Shown piece by piece: positions 36,544-47,459 of a DNA stretch of 64,000 nucleotides (within the stretch, counting starts at the first letter, position 1; each line of letters begins with the position of its first letter). The DNA comes from Ariolimax columbianus (lineage: Eukaryota > Mollusca > Gastropoda > Stylommatophora > Arionidae). The notes under the pieces are model-generated. The model had not been told where the DNA came from and did no database searches. It was given only the letters and a program-made list of their open reading frames with translations. The position numbers and the translations under genes were made by a program. Location of the stretch: NCBI GenBank assembly GCA_036924085.1, contig JAVGWX010000011.1:24752739-24816738 (forward strand), in the 5' to 3' direction.

Positions 36544-37674
36544 ATGGCCGATATCAGCTATGCACAGAGATATAAACCACTTGCAACATATGACAACGAA
36601 AGAGCTATCTCACAGATTGTAGAAGATGACGATATGCTTTTTCTTCAAATATCTCTGACATTTATCGTTAAAGGAAGCGTCGCTGTGGTCGGAATTGTCA
36701 CTAATCTCGTCAACATCGCTGTTTTCTTCAAGCTTGGTCTCAAACCCAGAATGAGTGTTGAGCTGTTTGCACTCTCGATTGCAGATTTTCTCGCATCGGT
36801 TTTTCAACTGTTAAACAGTCTGTGTTATTTGGTCGACATGCTATATCCAAACAGTCCCGTTGATTTCTGGTCTCTAGGTTATTTTATATTTGGGTGGACT
36901 ATTCAAGCAAACCATGGTGTGTCGTGTTGGATCACAGCTTTTGTCTCAATAGAAAGATGTTTCTGTGTGGTTTTTCCATTTAAAGTTAAGCAGATCTTTG
37001 CAAGAATCCGTTGTCTAATTGCCATTATAATTATCTATGCCTTCCATTTTGTCGTGTACATGATTATTTTCGTCTCTCTTAAAATGGAGTGGCCAAAACA
37101 AATATCTCTGTTTTTGTTCCAGAATGTAACAAATTCGTATATGTCAATGCTGAGTGTGAATTTGAGCAAAGAAACCACCACCTTTGCAATGATCATCGAT
37201 TTAACGGTTGGTGTCGTATGTTTCTTGCTGTCTCATGTTGTTATTATTACGTGCTCAATATGGATGAGTTACTCTCTAAAGTCATCAACGAAAGTCAGAA
37301 ACAGCGTGTCCGAAAATGTGGACCAAAATGGCGATGCCCAACCTTTAGCGACTATCTTGACTTCTCAAGAAAGAAGGCTAATAAAAGTTATGCTACTTCT
37401 ATCAACTGTATTAGTAGTATGCAACCTACCTATACACATATCAACAATAGTTTACTATACATTCCCAGGAATGAACACAAGGGGTCAAAGAAATTTGAGC
37501 GTCATTTTATGGTCGGTAACATCCATCTTTTCCATTATGGGATCATCAATTAATTTTATTGTTTATTTGAACGTCAACTCTAAATACAGACGGATGGTGC
37601 ATATGTGGATGGGCATATCTGACAAACGGCCGAGTGTTTCTAAGGGCACACGGAATATGAGCACTGTTTCCTAA
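36544..37674 (+). CDS. Intronless class A GPCR, gastropod chemosensory-receptor-like (copy B)
   Basis: 376 residues from the ATGG at 36544. The open frame extends 20 codons further up to 36484, but the 36544 start aligns with the starts of A and C (MADISYAQ against MADVSPAP) and gives exactly the length of A. Landmarks are complete: Asn54 (GIVTN), Asp81 (SIADF), ERC 137-139, Asn337-x3-Tyr341, KYRR. Sequons NVT (194) and NLS (206) lie in the second extracellular loop, the part most different from A and C (YMSMLSVNLSKETTTF replaces the SISGKKVIFDNET shared by the others). That is where ligand preference would be expected to diverge. No frameshift or stop. Likely a functional plasma-membrane receptor of unknown ligand. 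Confidence 0.93.
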   Translation: MADISYAQRYKPLATYDNERAISQIVEDDDMLFLQISLTFIVKGSVAVVGIVTNLVNIAVFFKLGLKPRMSVELFALSIADFLASVFQLLNSLCYLVDMLYPNSPVDFWSLGYFIFGWTIQANHGVSCWITAFVSIERCFCVVFPFKVKQIFARIRCLIAIIIIYAFHFVVYMIIFVSLKMEWPKQISLFLFQNVTNSYMSMLSVNLSKETTTFAMIIDLTVGVVCFLLSHVVIITCSIWMSYSLKSSTKVRNSVSENVDQNGDAQPLATILTSQERRLIKVMLLLSTVLVVCNLPIHISTIVYYTFPGMNTRGQRNLSVILWSVTSIFSIMGSSINFIVYLNVNSKYRRMVHMWMGISDKRPSVSKGTRNMSTVS

Positions 37675-37756
37675 TCTGGCTGTCGAAATTGGTGACCATG
37701 TTACGTTGTGTACGGGTTGGCAATCGCACCATCTTTAAACTATTGCTAGGAAGTTT

Positions 37757-38118
37757 GTCTCATTGTAGTTACACTACTGTCGAGGAATGTATTGATTAGA
37801 GACTTCAGAATACAAAGTCAAGGTTTGTCCTTTAGTAGTTACACTACTGTCGAGGAATGTAGTGATTAGAGACTTCAGAATACAAAGTCAAGGTTTGTCC
37901 GATAATACTTACACTACCCATCAAATTTACACTACTGTCGGAGAATGAAGTTGCTAGAGATTTCAGTTTATTAAGTAAAGGTTTGTTTTAAAGTAATTAA
38001 ACTACTGTGAGGTAATGAAGTTGTTAAAGACTTCAGAATACTAATTCAGGGTTTGTCATAAAGTAGTTACACTTTATTCAGATAATGAATTTATTAAAGA
38101 CTTCAGTATACTAAGTCA
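37757..38118. repeat. 70-bp tandem repeat, about 5 copies, downstream of receptor B
   Basis: GTAGTTACACTACTGTCGAGG followed by AATG..GT.ATTAGAGACTTC at 37765 and 37835, then diverged copies. Confidence 0.88.
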
Positions 38119-38315
38119 TTGAATCCATGAGACATTGTTTCAGTACCTGTCCTCGCTACCTTTCCTTGCCTTGTCTTTTTCCAGGTACACATTTACAGCT
38201 CGTTCGACTGTGCCACAGTTGCGGAAGTTCACTCCGAATCTTTGCCATGAAAAGGGAGTGTTCCACTGCAATCCAAACCATAGGCTCTAATTGCAAAATT
38301 CAGTATTTTATTTGT

Positions 38316-38334
38316 TTTTCTTCTTCTTCTTATC

Positions 38335-38364
<30 letters not shown>
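38316..38364. repeat. (CTT)n microsatellite
   Basis: Interrupted CTT run. The sequence beside it does not match the LINE end, so it is not a fifth LINE tail. Confidence 0.93.
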
Positions 38365-38365
<1 letters not shown>

Positions 38366-38542
38366 ATTAGTCTTGAACAGAACGTTGTGCAGTTTTGAGT
38401 ATTGAATAGTATTGAGGTTTATAGCAAGGTAGCGATATATGCGCCTTTTAGCTCAACACAACCGAATTCAGCTGCCTTTTTATTGGACTGGGTTTGCCTT
38501 CCCATTGTTGTCTCTTTATCTTAACCAGTCTACATAAGAACA

Positions 38543-38912
38543 GCTTGTTTCCATGCCCGCTGCTTGGAGGGGGAATAGTGTCTTGGGCAGCCCTGGTTCC
38601 ATGCCCGCTGGTTGGAGGGGAATAGTGTCTTGGACAGCCCTGGTTCCATGTCCACTGGTTGGAGGGGAATAGTGTCTTGGACAGCCCTGGTTCCATGTCC
38701 GCTGGTTGGAGGGGAATAGTGTCTTGGACAGCCCTGGTTCCATGTCCGCTGGTTGGAGGGGAATAGTGTCTTGGACAGCCCTGGTTCCATGTCCGCTGGT
38801 TGGAGGGGGAATAGTGTCTTGGACAGCCCTGGTTCCATGTCCGCTGGTTGGAGGGGAATAGTGTCTTGGTCAGCCCTGGTTCCATGTCCGCTGGTTGGAG
38901 GTGGAATAGTGT
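38543..38912. repeat. 47-bp tandem repeat, about 8 copies
   Basis: GGAATAGTGTCTTGGACAGC then CCTGGTTCCATGTCCGCTGG; nearly identical copies. Minus-strand frames with QRTWNQGCPRHYSPPTSGHG periodicity are artefacts. Confidence 0.96.
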
Positions 38913-39603
38913 TTTTTTCTGCATATTACATATTCTGGCTCAATAAAAATAATACAATTCAAATCGCAATACAAAACTCACCAAACGTGAAATAACATTT
39001 TAAACACGCATTCATAGCTTGGGACTAAACAATCAATCAGACAAGACCGGTTAATTTGTCCCAAGTTGGCTGTGACAAAATATAGCGCACTAGTGACCGT
39101 CTCTTAGCTACCAATTGACCAGACACCTACATCGTGTTAGGCTGGACACAATCACCTTACCTTTCCAAAAGTACCTGATAAATTAACTTTGCCGATTTAC
39201 GCGTTTGTCAATATGCCAATACGCCTAAACAAAAATGACCATTACAATTTATAACGTATTTCACATCTGTCTTATCCAAAGAGATATATTCTCTAATTCT
39301 ACAAAACTGTTTGGGATAGCTCAACCTATTCTGTATATTCTAGCACTTTGCTACTGATGATTCAAAGCTTTCAAAGATGGGCTTACTCTGTTGCCAGAGG
39401 CTAAAACAGATAATGACTAAAGCTTATTCTAATTTATTATCCAAAAATACAAGAGGCTGGACATTCTGTTAATGTTATCCATTATAGTTCATTTAATTTT
39501 CTTTTTAAATCGTCTGGATGAGTGGTGAATGATTGACAGCTTGGCTTACAGATAATTGTATGTGGTATAAGGACACGGACCAACAGCTTGACTGGTAGGA
39601 GGG
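38913..39603. other. Unique DNA, nothing recognised
   Basis: AT-rich, no domain-bearing frame, no tandem repeat. Confidence 0.5.
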
Positions 39604-40030
39604 GCTGAAGATGTTAGATTTGCTTGGGTCTCATGATCGGCCCCAACGTGGTAAAGCCATACTGGAGATATTCGATTTTCTGCGGTTTCATGATCGACCC
39701 CAGAGTGGTAAAGCAAAACTGAAGATGTTAGATTTGCTTTGGTCTCATGATCAGCCCCAGAGTGGTAAAACCATACTGGAGATGTTAGATTTGCTTGGTT
39801 CTCATGATCAGCCCTAGAGTGGTAAAGCCATACTGGAGATTTTAGATTTGCTTGGTTCTCATGATCAGCCCAGGAGTGATAAAGCAAAACTGGAGATGTT
39901 AGATTTGCTTGGGTCTCATGATCAGCCCTAGAGTGGTAAAGCCATACTGGAGATTTTAGATTTGCTTGGTTCTCATGATCAGCCCAGGAGTGATAAAGCA
40001 AAACTGGAGATGTTAGATTTGCCTGGCAAG
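39604..40030. repeat. 57-bp minisatellite, left part, split by a LINE
   Basis: GAGATGTTAGATTTGCTTGG then GTCTCATGATCAGCCC and AGAGTGGTAAAGCCATACTG, about 7.5 copies. One further copy sits beyond the LINE at 43474-43530. The 19-codon period gives a 205-residue minus-strand frame that I reject as a gene. Confidence 0.95.
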
Positions 40031-40423
40031 CAGAAATTGAAGGAGTCGACATAATGACACAAAAAACGAAAATCCGAATATTCAACCCAACAAAGACCTG
40101 TCGCTCTCGAGTCTGGAAATCAAGGACTCCACCTGTCAAGTGGTTGGAGACTTCAACAGTCACTCGGAGAGATGGGGATATTCAGACACAGACAACAGAG
40201 GTGATAAAGTGGAAGACTGGGAGATAGACACAAATCTCTATCTTATCAATAGGCTTAACGACAGCCCTAGATTCTATTCTAGAACATGGCATACCACTTC
40301 CACTCCAGACCTGGCTTTGTCAACGGGGGATATTCACCACAAAATAGACCGTCAGGTGCTCGACCAATTGGCAGGTAGCGACCACAGGCCAATTACGCTA
40401 TATATATTGATATGGAAGTAGGC
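40031..40423 (+). pseudogene. LINE endonuclease domain, C-terminal half
   Basis: The frame reads NKDLSLSSLEIKDSTCQ, then VVGDFNSHSERWGY, LINRLNDSPRFYSR, STPDLALSTGD and SDHRPITLYI. GDFNSH and SDHRPI are the diagnostic catalytic motifs of apurinic-type (EEP) endonucleases that nick the target DNA. The N-terminal catalytic Asn/Glu motifs are absent. The frame ends at a stop after LIWK. Confidence 0.9.
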
Positions 40424-41040
40424 CCCCAGGAAATTAAACCGCTGCCCCGCTGGAACTACAGACGAGCCGACTGGAACATATTTGCAATGCTGACAGATGA
40501 ACTGTGTGAAACTATCAACACACGAAATAACAACATGAAACTTATGGTGGAAAGCCTAAGCAAAGCAAACTGCAAGCAGCCACCGAGACCATCCCAAGAG
40601 GGGCAAGGAAAAACTACAAGCCATATTGAAATCAAGAGCTACAGTAAGCTTAGGAGGGAGTCTCAAATGCTAGGAACATGACAGAGAGAGAGAGAGAGCA
40701 ATCTATGGAAGCAAATATCGCCCTCAAGGCCATCACTGCTAAATACAAAAGAACACTGAACCAAATAACAAGAGATAGTTGAAAAAAAAACAGAAAGCCT
40801 CAATCAAGATAAAGATGGGAACAAACTATGGAATTTAGTTAGAGCCTCAAACGACGAAACACCATCAAATAAACAAATTACCATCAAACAGGGCGACAAC
40901 ATGCTTACCTGAAAAAAAACCAGCAAACGCCTTTATAGAACATTATGCCAGAGCAAACCGCATTGATTTCCCTACAGACAGGTATACAGCCATAAGTGAA
41001 GAACAAAAGAGCCACGACAACATCAAGATGGCACCAGAGG
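40424..41040 (+). pseudogene. LINE inter-domain region between endonuclease and RT
   Basis: The frame around 40430-40680 reads LPRWNYRRADWNIFAMLTDE, then AKQ-like basic sequence, and breaks up. The corresponding region in I-type elements is the linker upstream of the RT fingers. Frames shift several times near the AGAGAGAGAGAG run (40683-40697). Confidence 0.7.
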
Positions 41041-42150
41041 AGCACATGATGGCAAAACTTACAATGAACTAAATGGATGAGGGCACGAGAACCTTAAAGA
41101 AAAAGAAATCGCCCGGAAAAGATGGGGTAACAAATGAAATGCTGATGGGGTTGGACCAAAGAGCAAAGAGGAAGTTACTCTTAGTCCTGAACCAAATCTG
41201 GAAAAGGGGAATTGTACCGCAGGCATGGAAAGATGCTGTACTTATACCAGTACCAAAGAAAGAAAAAGATAGAACAGATCCAAATGGATACAGGCCCATC
41301 AGTCTACTTAGCTGTGTAGGAAAACTGATGGAGCGTATGATTTACATCAGATGTGGCATCTGGAAGCAAAAAACATATTAATTCCACACCAAGCAGGTTT
41401 CAGACAGCACAGATCCACTGAGGACCATATCTCTCTCATAACCCAGGAAATAGAGGTTCTTACCAAGAGAAAAAGCATACAGTAGCGGTTTGGGTGGATC
41501 TAGAGAAGGCATTTGACAAGGTGTGGAAAGAGGGACTTAAAGTCATGCTACAAAGAAGTGAAGTATGTGGGAAAATGTACAGATGGAGCAGCCACTACCT
41601 CGAAAACAGAACAGCCAGAGTTCAAGTACAAGGGGAGATGAGCAAAAAAGGTGGCACTGGAGCAAGGAGTACCCCAAAGGGGAGTACTGTCACCCACACT
41701 TTTTCTGGTGTGCATAAACAACATAATAGAGAATATATCAAGAAGAGTCCCCAGCTCCATGTTTGCAGACGATCTGGCTATGTCGACCTCTGAATAAAAT
41801 ATCACCGTAGTAAACAATCGGCTGCAGCAGGCCTTAACATCGTTGGAAGAGTGGGCGAAATCATGGCTGGTCAAAATAAATTAGGAAAAAACAACATGTA
41901 CGATATTCTCGCTTTCAAATAAACCCCAGAACACCAAAATAAGTCTTAACGGCAAATATCTGCGGCCATACGACAACTCAAATTACTTGGGCGTAACATT
42001 TGATCGGCGCATGACATGGAAAAGTCAGATCGAAAGAAAACGAATGAGAGCCAGACAAAGAATGGCAATCATGAGGAAACTTGCTGGCACAAGCTGGGGA
42101 GCAGACGAAAGTATACTAAAGAAACTGTACACTTGAAGAGTGAGACCAGT
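41041..42150 (+). pseudogene. LINE reverse transcriptase domain, frameshifted
   Basis: Recognisable boxes in order: KKKSPGKDGVTNEML, WKDAVLIPVPKKEKD, NGYRPISLLSCVGKLMERM (41290-41340), HQAGFRQHRST in another frame, WVDLEKAFDKVWKEGL near 41490, GVPQRGVLSPTLF near 41665, and the catalytic FADD at 41762-41773. They lie in different frames separated by stops, so no continuous protein exists. It would copy element RNA into DNA at the nicked target. Confidence 0.92.
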
Positions 42151-43330
42151 TCTCGAGTATGGCATTGCGGCATGGACAACAGCAGCAAAGGCGAACTTTG
42201 ACAAAATTAGCAAACTTCAAAACCAAGCCATGAGAGTTATAACAGGAGGCATGAAGTCAACGCCAATTGTAGAACTTGAGAAGATTACAAAACTGCAATC
42301 CATGACCGACAGAAGAGACTGCAGAGCCCAGCAGCAAGCAGAGAAACTCAGAAGACTGCCTGACCCTCCAATGCAACAGAGACTAAATAGATTTGGAAAA
42401 GGGAAACTAAAGCGGAGAAACTTTGCAGAAATAGCCAAAGCAAAGTTGAGCGAAGACCCTATGAAAACCATAACAACACCAAAGCCCATCCTGACTGTAC
42501 GCAAACCCACATGGAAGCAGCATATCATTCCGGTGGTGGTAGAAAATATACCAGGTATTGGAAACAAGAACAGCCAGACTGAACAAGAAAGGAGAGACAT
42601 AACCCTGAGGTACATAGCGGAAAACTACTCAAGCATGGACTGGACCCATGCATACACCGACGGTTCTGTAACAAACACAACACAGAGAGGAGGGGGAGGA
42701 ATATTCCTGAGCCTATCAAACGGTAGACAAATAACACTGTCAGTTGCACCTGGAAACTTCTCAAGCAATTTCAGAGCGGAGGCAGAGGCACTGAAGGCTG
42801 CAGTAGAAGCAGTGCTGACAGGCGCAAGCAACGAAAGCCAGATAGTTCTGTTTATAGATGCACTGGCCGTGGTTACAGCACTAAAAATCTAGAAAAATAC
42901 TAAACTTAATGATTTAAAAGCAGTACTATGTCAACTATGCCAGCATTCCGCACCAACAAGAGTAGTAGTACAGTGGGTTCCATCCCACTGTAACATCCAA
43001 AGCAACTAGGAGGCGGACAGACTGGCAAAAGAATGTGCAAGAGTACCACAGCCAGATTCTAGTGTGATCTACGAAGGGTCCAAAGTTTTATTAGGGCCAG
43101 ATACATGGCAAAATGGGAAACAGAACATACTGGCTACACAAAAAATGATGCCTACTACCAGCTGAACAGAAGAGAGCAGATCGTGGTCTTCAGACTCCGC
43201 ACAGGCCACATCAAACTGAGGTACCACCTATTCAATAAACTAAAGATAGGTGGCACTGACGAATGCACATGTGGTACAGGGACAATGACCGCTGAACATC
43301 TGCTGCAAAATTGCCCGACATACGAGGACC
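42151..43330 (+). pseudogene. LINE thumb/connection, RNase H and zinc-knuckle region with stops
   Basis: LEYGIAAWTTAAKANFDKIS and ITGGMKSTPI mark the region after RT. RNase H follows with YTDGSVTN, NFRAEAEALKAA and FIDALAVVTAL; a TAG at 42891 then truncates it. The fourth acidic site (EADRLAKE) lies beyond another in-frame TAG. The Cys-x-Cys..His-x4-Cys knuckle is at about 43258-43320. Confidence 0.9.
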
Positions 43331-43530
43331 AGAGAAAGCACATGTGACCATCACCAGTGGCAACACTAGACAAGTTCTATGGCAGTGTCGACAGCCTCAG
43401 GATAACAGATTCTTTCTTCGAACAAATTCAAGTTGACGTCTGACAGGGTACGAAGAAGAAGAAGAAGAAGAAGATTCGCTTGGGTCTCATGATCGGCTCC
43501 AGAGTGGTAAAGAAAAACTGGAGATGTAAA

Positions 43531-43930
43531 AACAAAGATGACTGTTTCATGATACGGAAGCCATATCTAAAATAGATAGACTAAGAAGACGACCACCAAC
43601 GTTTTTTCTGTCGGATTCATCAAGATATAGATCGCAAGTACGTATTTGGAAATGATGGACACCCATTTACACTTCTTCTCCTACTTCTTATTTATTTCCT
43701 CTTCTTTCTTTTGTTCTTGTTCTTTAAATTATTGTCTTTCTTCTTCTTATTCTTCGTCTACTTTACCATATTTTGATATACTGCTCTTGCGTATTCCTCC
43801 AAGACACTTCATAATTTACTCCTGTTTATCCTATAAAACGTTTTCTCTTGATTAAAGGCCACACCACACAAAGTTCTTCATTATTCTATCTTGACTTTTC
43901 ACTCAATTTTCTAAGGTAAAAAGTGGACTA
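43531..43930. other. Pyrimidine-rich stretch, no gene
   Basis: 43675-43760 is a C/T-rich tract with CTTCTT patches. No repeat unit or coding signal resolved. Confidence 0.5.
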
Positions 43931-43939
43931 TGCAGACAA

Positions 43940-44215
43940 GGTAAAAAAAAGATGGACTGGTAACATGTTTCGAGGAAACGATGGTCGATGGAGCACGGCG
44001 ACAGCAAACTGGTTCCCATGAGGTAAAATTAGACCGCTGTGAAGCGATTCAATGCGTTGGCCAGACTCCCTTGCTGTACACAACAACATACGAGATGCCT
44101 CTGAAGGAGGGCTTACTATGCAAAGTGTTTCGGTAGCCTAAGGTTGCCACATGAGATGGAGTTAATGACCCGCAGCTACGGGTCATCAAGGTCAGGAAAA
44201 TCAATTGTGGACTAG
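43940..44215 (+). repeat. Interspersed repeat, first copy (second copy inverted at 52085-52345)
   Basis: Shares with the reverse complement of 52085-52345 the string AAACGATGGTCGAT.GAGCAC, GCGACAGCA, AACTCCCTTG-type sequence (ACTCCCTTGCTG against ACTCCCTTGTTG), CATACGAGATGCCT.TGAAGG-type sequence, and a 3' hairpin ACCCGCAGCTACGGGT followed by ATCAAG. A 3' hairpin plus short tandem tail resembles LINE or SINE 3' ends. The family is not recognised. Confidence 0.75.
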
Positions 44216-44496
44216 AGCTCCAATTAGTCTTTTATAGAGAACTTCTTGGGCATAATATAAAGACATCAGTAAGTCAAACGTACTCACTAACTGTTTTTTT
44301 CCTAGAAAAAGCAAGCCCTAAAACAACTGGAGTCAGTCCTGACCATTCACGATCTGAGCCTTTCAAGCGTTTCTTATTTCATTCTTATGAACGTATGTTC
44401 TGAGATCACCATGTAACAGCTGCGTCGGGATGAACTCATCGGACAATCAAACAACATGTCGTCTATGTCCTGTCTGCTTTTCTATCTTAGCGAATG

Positions 44497-44830
44497 GATG
44501 CTCAACATGTAAGTCTTGCTCAGATGTTTAGAGTTAGACACTTTGTTCTGTCATGCTCAACATGTAAGTCTTGCGCGGATGTTTAGAGTTAGGCACTTTG
44601 TTCTGTCATGCTCAACATGTAAGTCTTGCTCGGATGTTTAGAGTTAGACCCTTTGTTCTGTCATGCTCAACATGTAAGTCTTGCTCGGATGTTTAGAGTT
44701 AGGCACTTTGTTCTGTCATGCTTAACATGTAAGTCTTGCTCGGATGTTTAGAGTTAGGCACTTTGTTCTGTCATGCTCAACATGTAAGTCTTGCTCAGAT
44801 GTCCATATTTAGGGACTTTGTTCTGTCACC
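44497..44830. repeat. 55-bp tandem repeat, 6 copies
   Basis: CATGCTCAACATGTAAGTCT then TGCTCGGATGTTTAGAGTTA, nearly identical copies. Confidence 0.95.
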
Positions 44831-45274
44831 CGATACTGAGCAGCCTGTGCAGACAGCTTAAGTATAAACCATTTTGCTTACAGGCGTGTCTGCTATACAC
44901 TGTCCATGTTTAGCTCAAGTTTAACATATACCTTGAATGTATCTTGAATATGTCTAGCATAAATTTAACAAATATCTTGAATGTATCTTGTATGTATCTT
45001 GCACGTGTCTTACATTTATTTTATATGTTTATGTTCACTACAAATCTATACCTTTCATATATCTTGCTTGTGCCTACAATTGAATATTCACCTTATTAAG
45101 TTGATCGTGGTTTTCCTTAAAATCTTTTTGGACAGACTGTCTAATTCTTTGTTTTCTGATCTATGATCCTTACTATTTCGGATGTCGTGTTTCTCACACA
45201 CAGACAGACCGAGAATGACATGTGTTCCTGATGTTTTAAGAGAATATGACTTTGTTTCGTCATATGATATTTCA
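44831..45274. other. Unique DNA, nothing recognised
   Basis: Short degenerate ATCTTGAATGTATCTTG iterations at 44930-45070; no gene. Confidence 0.5.
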
Positions 45275-45730
45275 AAGTAATATAAGAAAACGATATAAAC
45301 AATATCCGATTTCATACAAGAAAACACATGAATCAATACCTTTATGTGAAACAAGAAATCACTTTAAACAATACCCTAATATGATACAAGAAAACACTAG
45401 AAACAATACCTTAATATGATACAAGAAAACACTAGAAACAATACCCTAATATGATACAAGAAAACACTAGAAACAATACCTTAATATGATACAAGAAAAC
45501 ACTAGAAACAATAACCTAATATGATACAAGAAAACACTAGAAACAATACCCTAATATGATACAAGAAAACACTAGAAACAATACCTTAATATGATACAAG
45601 AAAACACTAGAAACACTACCCTAATATGATACAAGAAAACACTAGAAACACTACCCTAATATGATACAAGAAAACACTTGAAACACTACCCTAATATGAT
45701 ACAAGAAAACACTAGAAACAATACTCCGAC
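45275..45730. repeat. 35-bp array of unit C, about 12 copies
   Basis: ATGATACAAGAAAACACTAG then AAACAATACCCTAAT, highly homogeneous. Same core as the arrays of units A and B. Confidence 0.96.
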
Positions 45731-47459
45731 ATGACAAAACATAATATACTGAATGACAGATGCTCCTGGTGATAGGAAGAAAGAAAAGCAGAATGAATGA
45801 AGTCATTAACAATAGCATGTTCCTGAAACACTGAATTACTTGTGAAAATGCAAACTCCATTTTTGGTTAGCACAGGTCTTTAACAAGTACACGTCACATT
45901 ATTATGTTCTGGAACATTCCAGCCCTTTCCATGTCTTCTTTCTTTCCATCATGTTTATCTAAAATACTCTTCACCACTTTCGTTTGCATCTTCTTTCGTT
46001 ACGTTAGATATTCCATAATATAAATTGTCTATTAATTTAATCAGGTTTTGCTTTATTAAATATGTGTCCAGCTCCACACCAACACCTTCTCCTGACCTCA
46101 TGCTCCAGAGATATATGCTTGCTTCTTGCCAACAGCTCCACCTTAGTCACATTATTGTACTCCTTCAAAATCTCTTTTTTTCCCCATTTATGAAAGTCTG
46201 AATCGTGTATTGTTATTCTCAAGTTCACAGTCAATATTATTATTATGTCCTTTTGCGGACGGTCAGTAAGCTGGTCTGTTATAAAGATGGCGCTGGCTGC
46301 ATCCGCCCTGAGGGGACATCTTCCTTGACGCTGATTGTGCCGATTCTCGATTGGCAAGGACGACATCAGTGTAAACAGAAAACGTTCGATGGGTGTGGTG
46401 GAGGCTTTTTCTTTTGCGTCGTTTATCTTCCATCTTTGTCATCAGAACTAGCTCTGATACCTCAACGCCCGTTGTCAAGGTCACTCTCCATGTAGCTTTT
46501 TCCTTTGCGATCTCCTCTCATGTATAATGACTGATCGTGAAATCGTTCATGGATCGTTTGCAAATGTTCTTGTATCTTAATTTAGGCATTCCTAGTGATC
46601 TGGTAACCGATATGATTTCCCCCATGAGTAACTGCTTCGGAATAAGGGTATTTCACATTCGTTTCACGTTATCCAACCATTTTAGTCTCTTGTTGCTTAG
46701 AGTCCAGAATAGGGAAGGTATCTTGGCGCGTTTCAGTATTTTCGAGTTTGTCACTTGTTCCTGCCACTTTCACAGTCACACAATATCGGTTATGGTAAAG
46801 TTGGATACCAAGGCAACGATTTCGTGGACTAAACCACAGCCTATGGGATGTGGGGTGGCCAGTTACTTTTGTTTCACGCTGTTTATATCTTCCTCAATTC
46901 ATACGTCAGGTACCCATTTACAGTTGGGTTGACTAGAGAATTATTGTTCTGTCCGTGCATGATTTTGAACCCTCACACGGTGTAATCCCAGACTTAGCAA
47001 GCAAGCTCTCTGTCGCCTAGGTTACATGCTCCACAGATAGATCTGACATTGCATAGCCTTCCATAAGTCCCTACATGTAATTAAATCTCCCCTCGCCTTT
47101 TGTAGTTTGATGTTGATATCTTTATCTGGACCGCCTACTTTGTTTACCTTGCTACCAAGATATGAATGACTCCCCAACGGGATTTCTCTTCCAGCACATT
47201 CTGATTGTTGCTAGTAACATATGTTGTCTCAATCTTTGGTTTCTCTGTTTGTTATCAGTCCTAATTCCATGTGATTTCTCATCAAGTATGCACATTTTAT
47301 TTTGTGTGTGACTCTGGCTATGGGACAGAAAAGCTTTTCTATCGGTAAAGGAAAGTTGATCTAATTGGTTTATCAAATTCCATTTGTTGGATGAGGATGT
47401 TGTCTCTATAATCCAGCCAATAGCCAGTAGACGTCAATTATTTTAAGAGATACGAGAAG
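45731..47459 (-). mobile_element. RTE-like relic of unit C with unclassified insert
   Basis: 45870-46030 and 47090-47400 parallel the relic at 32341-33340 (matching phrases: CAGCACATTC.GATTGTTG and CCAATAGCCAGTAGAC). Between them, about 46200-46960 has no counterpart in unit B and no recognisable domain, so it may be a later insertion. No intact gene. Confidence 0.5.

Larger units (their letters stand above)
40031..43473 (+). mobile_element. 3.4-kb degenerate I/Nimbus-like LINE inserted in the 57-bp minisatellite
   Basis: Domain order is endonuclease (3' half), reverse transcriptase, RNase H, zinc knuckle, then a (GAA)n tail at about 43455-43473. The element starts inside the endonuclease, so ORF1 and the 5' UTR are missing. 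Flanks AGATTTGCCTGG (left) and AGATTCGCTTGG (right) look like a diverged target duplication but are also both minisatellite sequence, so they are not decisive. Many stops and frameshifts make it inactive. It is the longest of four copies of this family here. Confidence 0.93.

Noticed and set aside
37089..37553. 154-residue plus frame inside receptor B
   Set aside because: Shadow of the GPCR coding frame.
38316..38364. (CTT)n as the tail of a minus-strand LINE
   Set aside because: The adjoining sequence lacks the CGTACGCAGTCAGAC end seen in all true copies; the same holds for 52543-52585.
38448..38924. 158-residue minus frame rich in TSGHGTRA
   Set aside because: The 47-bp tandem repeat read in three frames; neighbouring frames give equally long translations.
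39604..40030. Common origin of the 57-bp minisatellite and the 42-bp satellite (both have GGTAAA..CATACTG)
   Set aside because: The similarity is about 15 bases and the rest of the units is unrelated; not enough to claim homology.
39546..40163. 205-residue minus frame with 19-residue repeats
   Set aside because: A 57-bp minisatellite artefact that also runs into the LINE endonuclease on the other strand.
46205..46932. Two plus-strand frames (96 and 131 residues)
   Set aside because: No recognisable domain, and they lie in a region that looks like transposon debris on the other strand.
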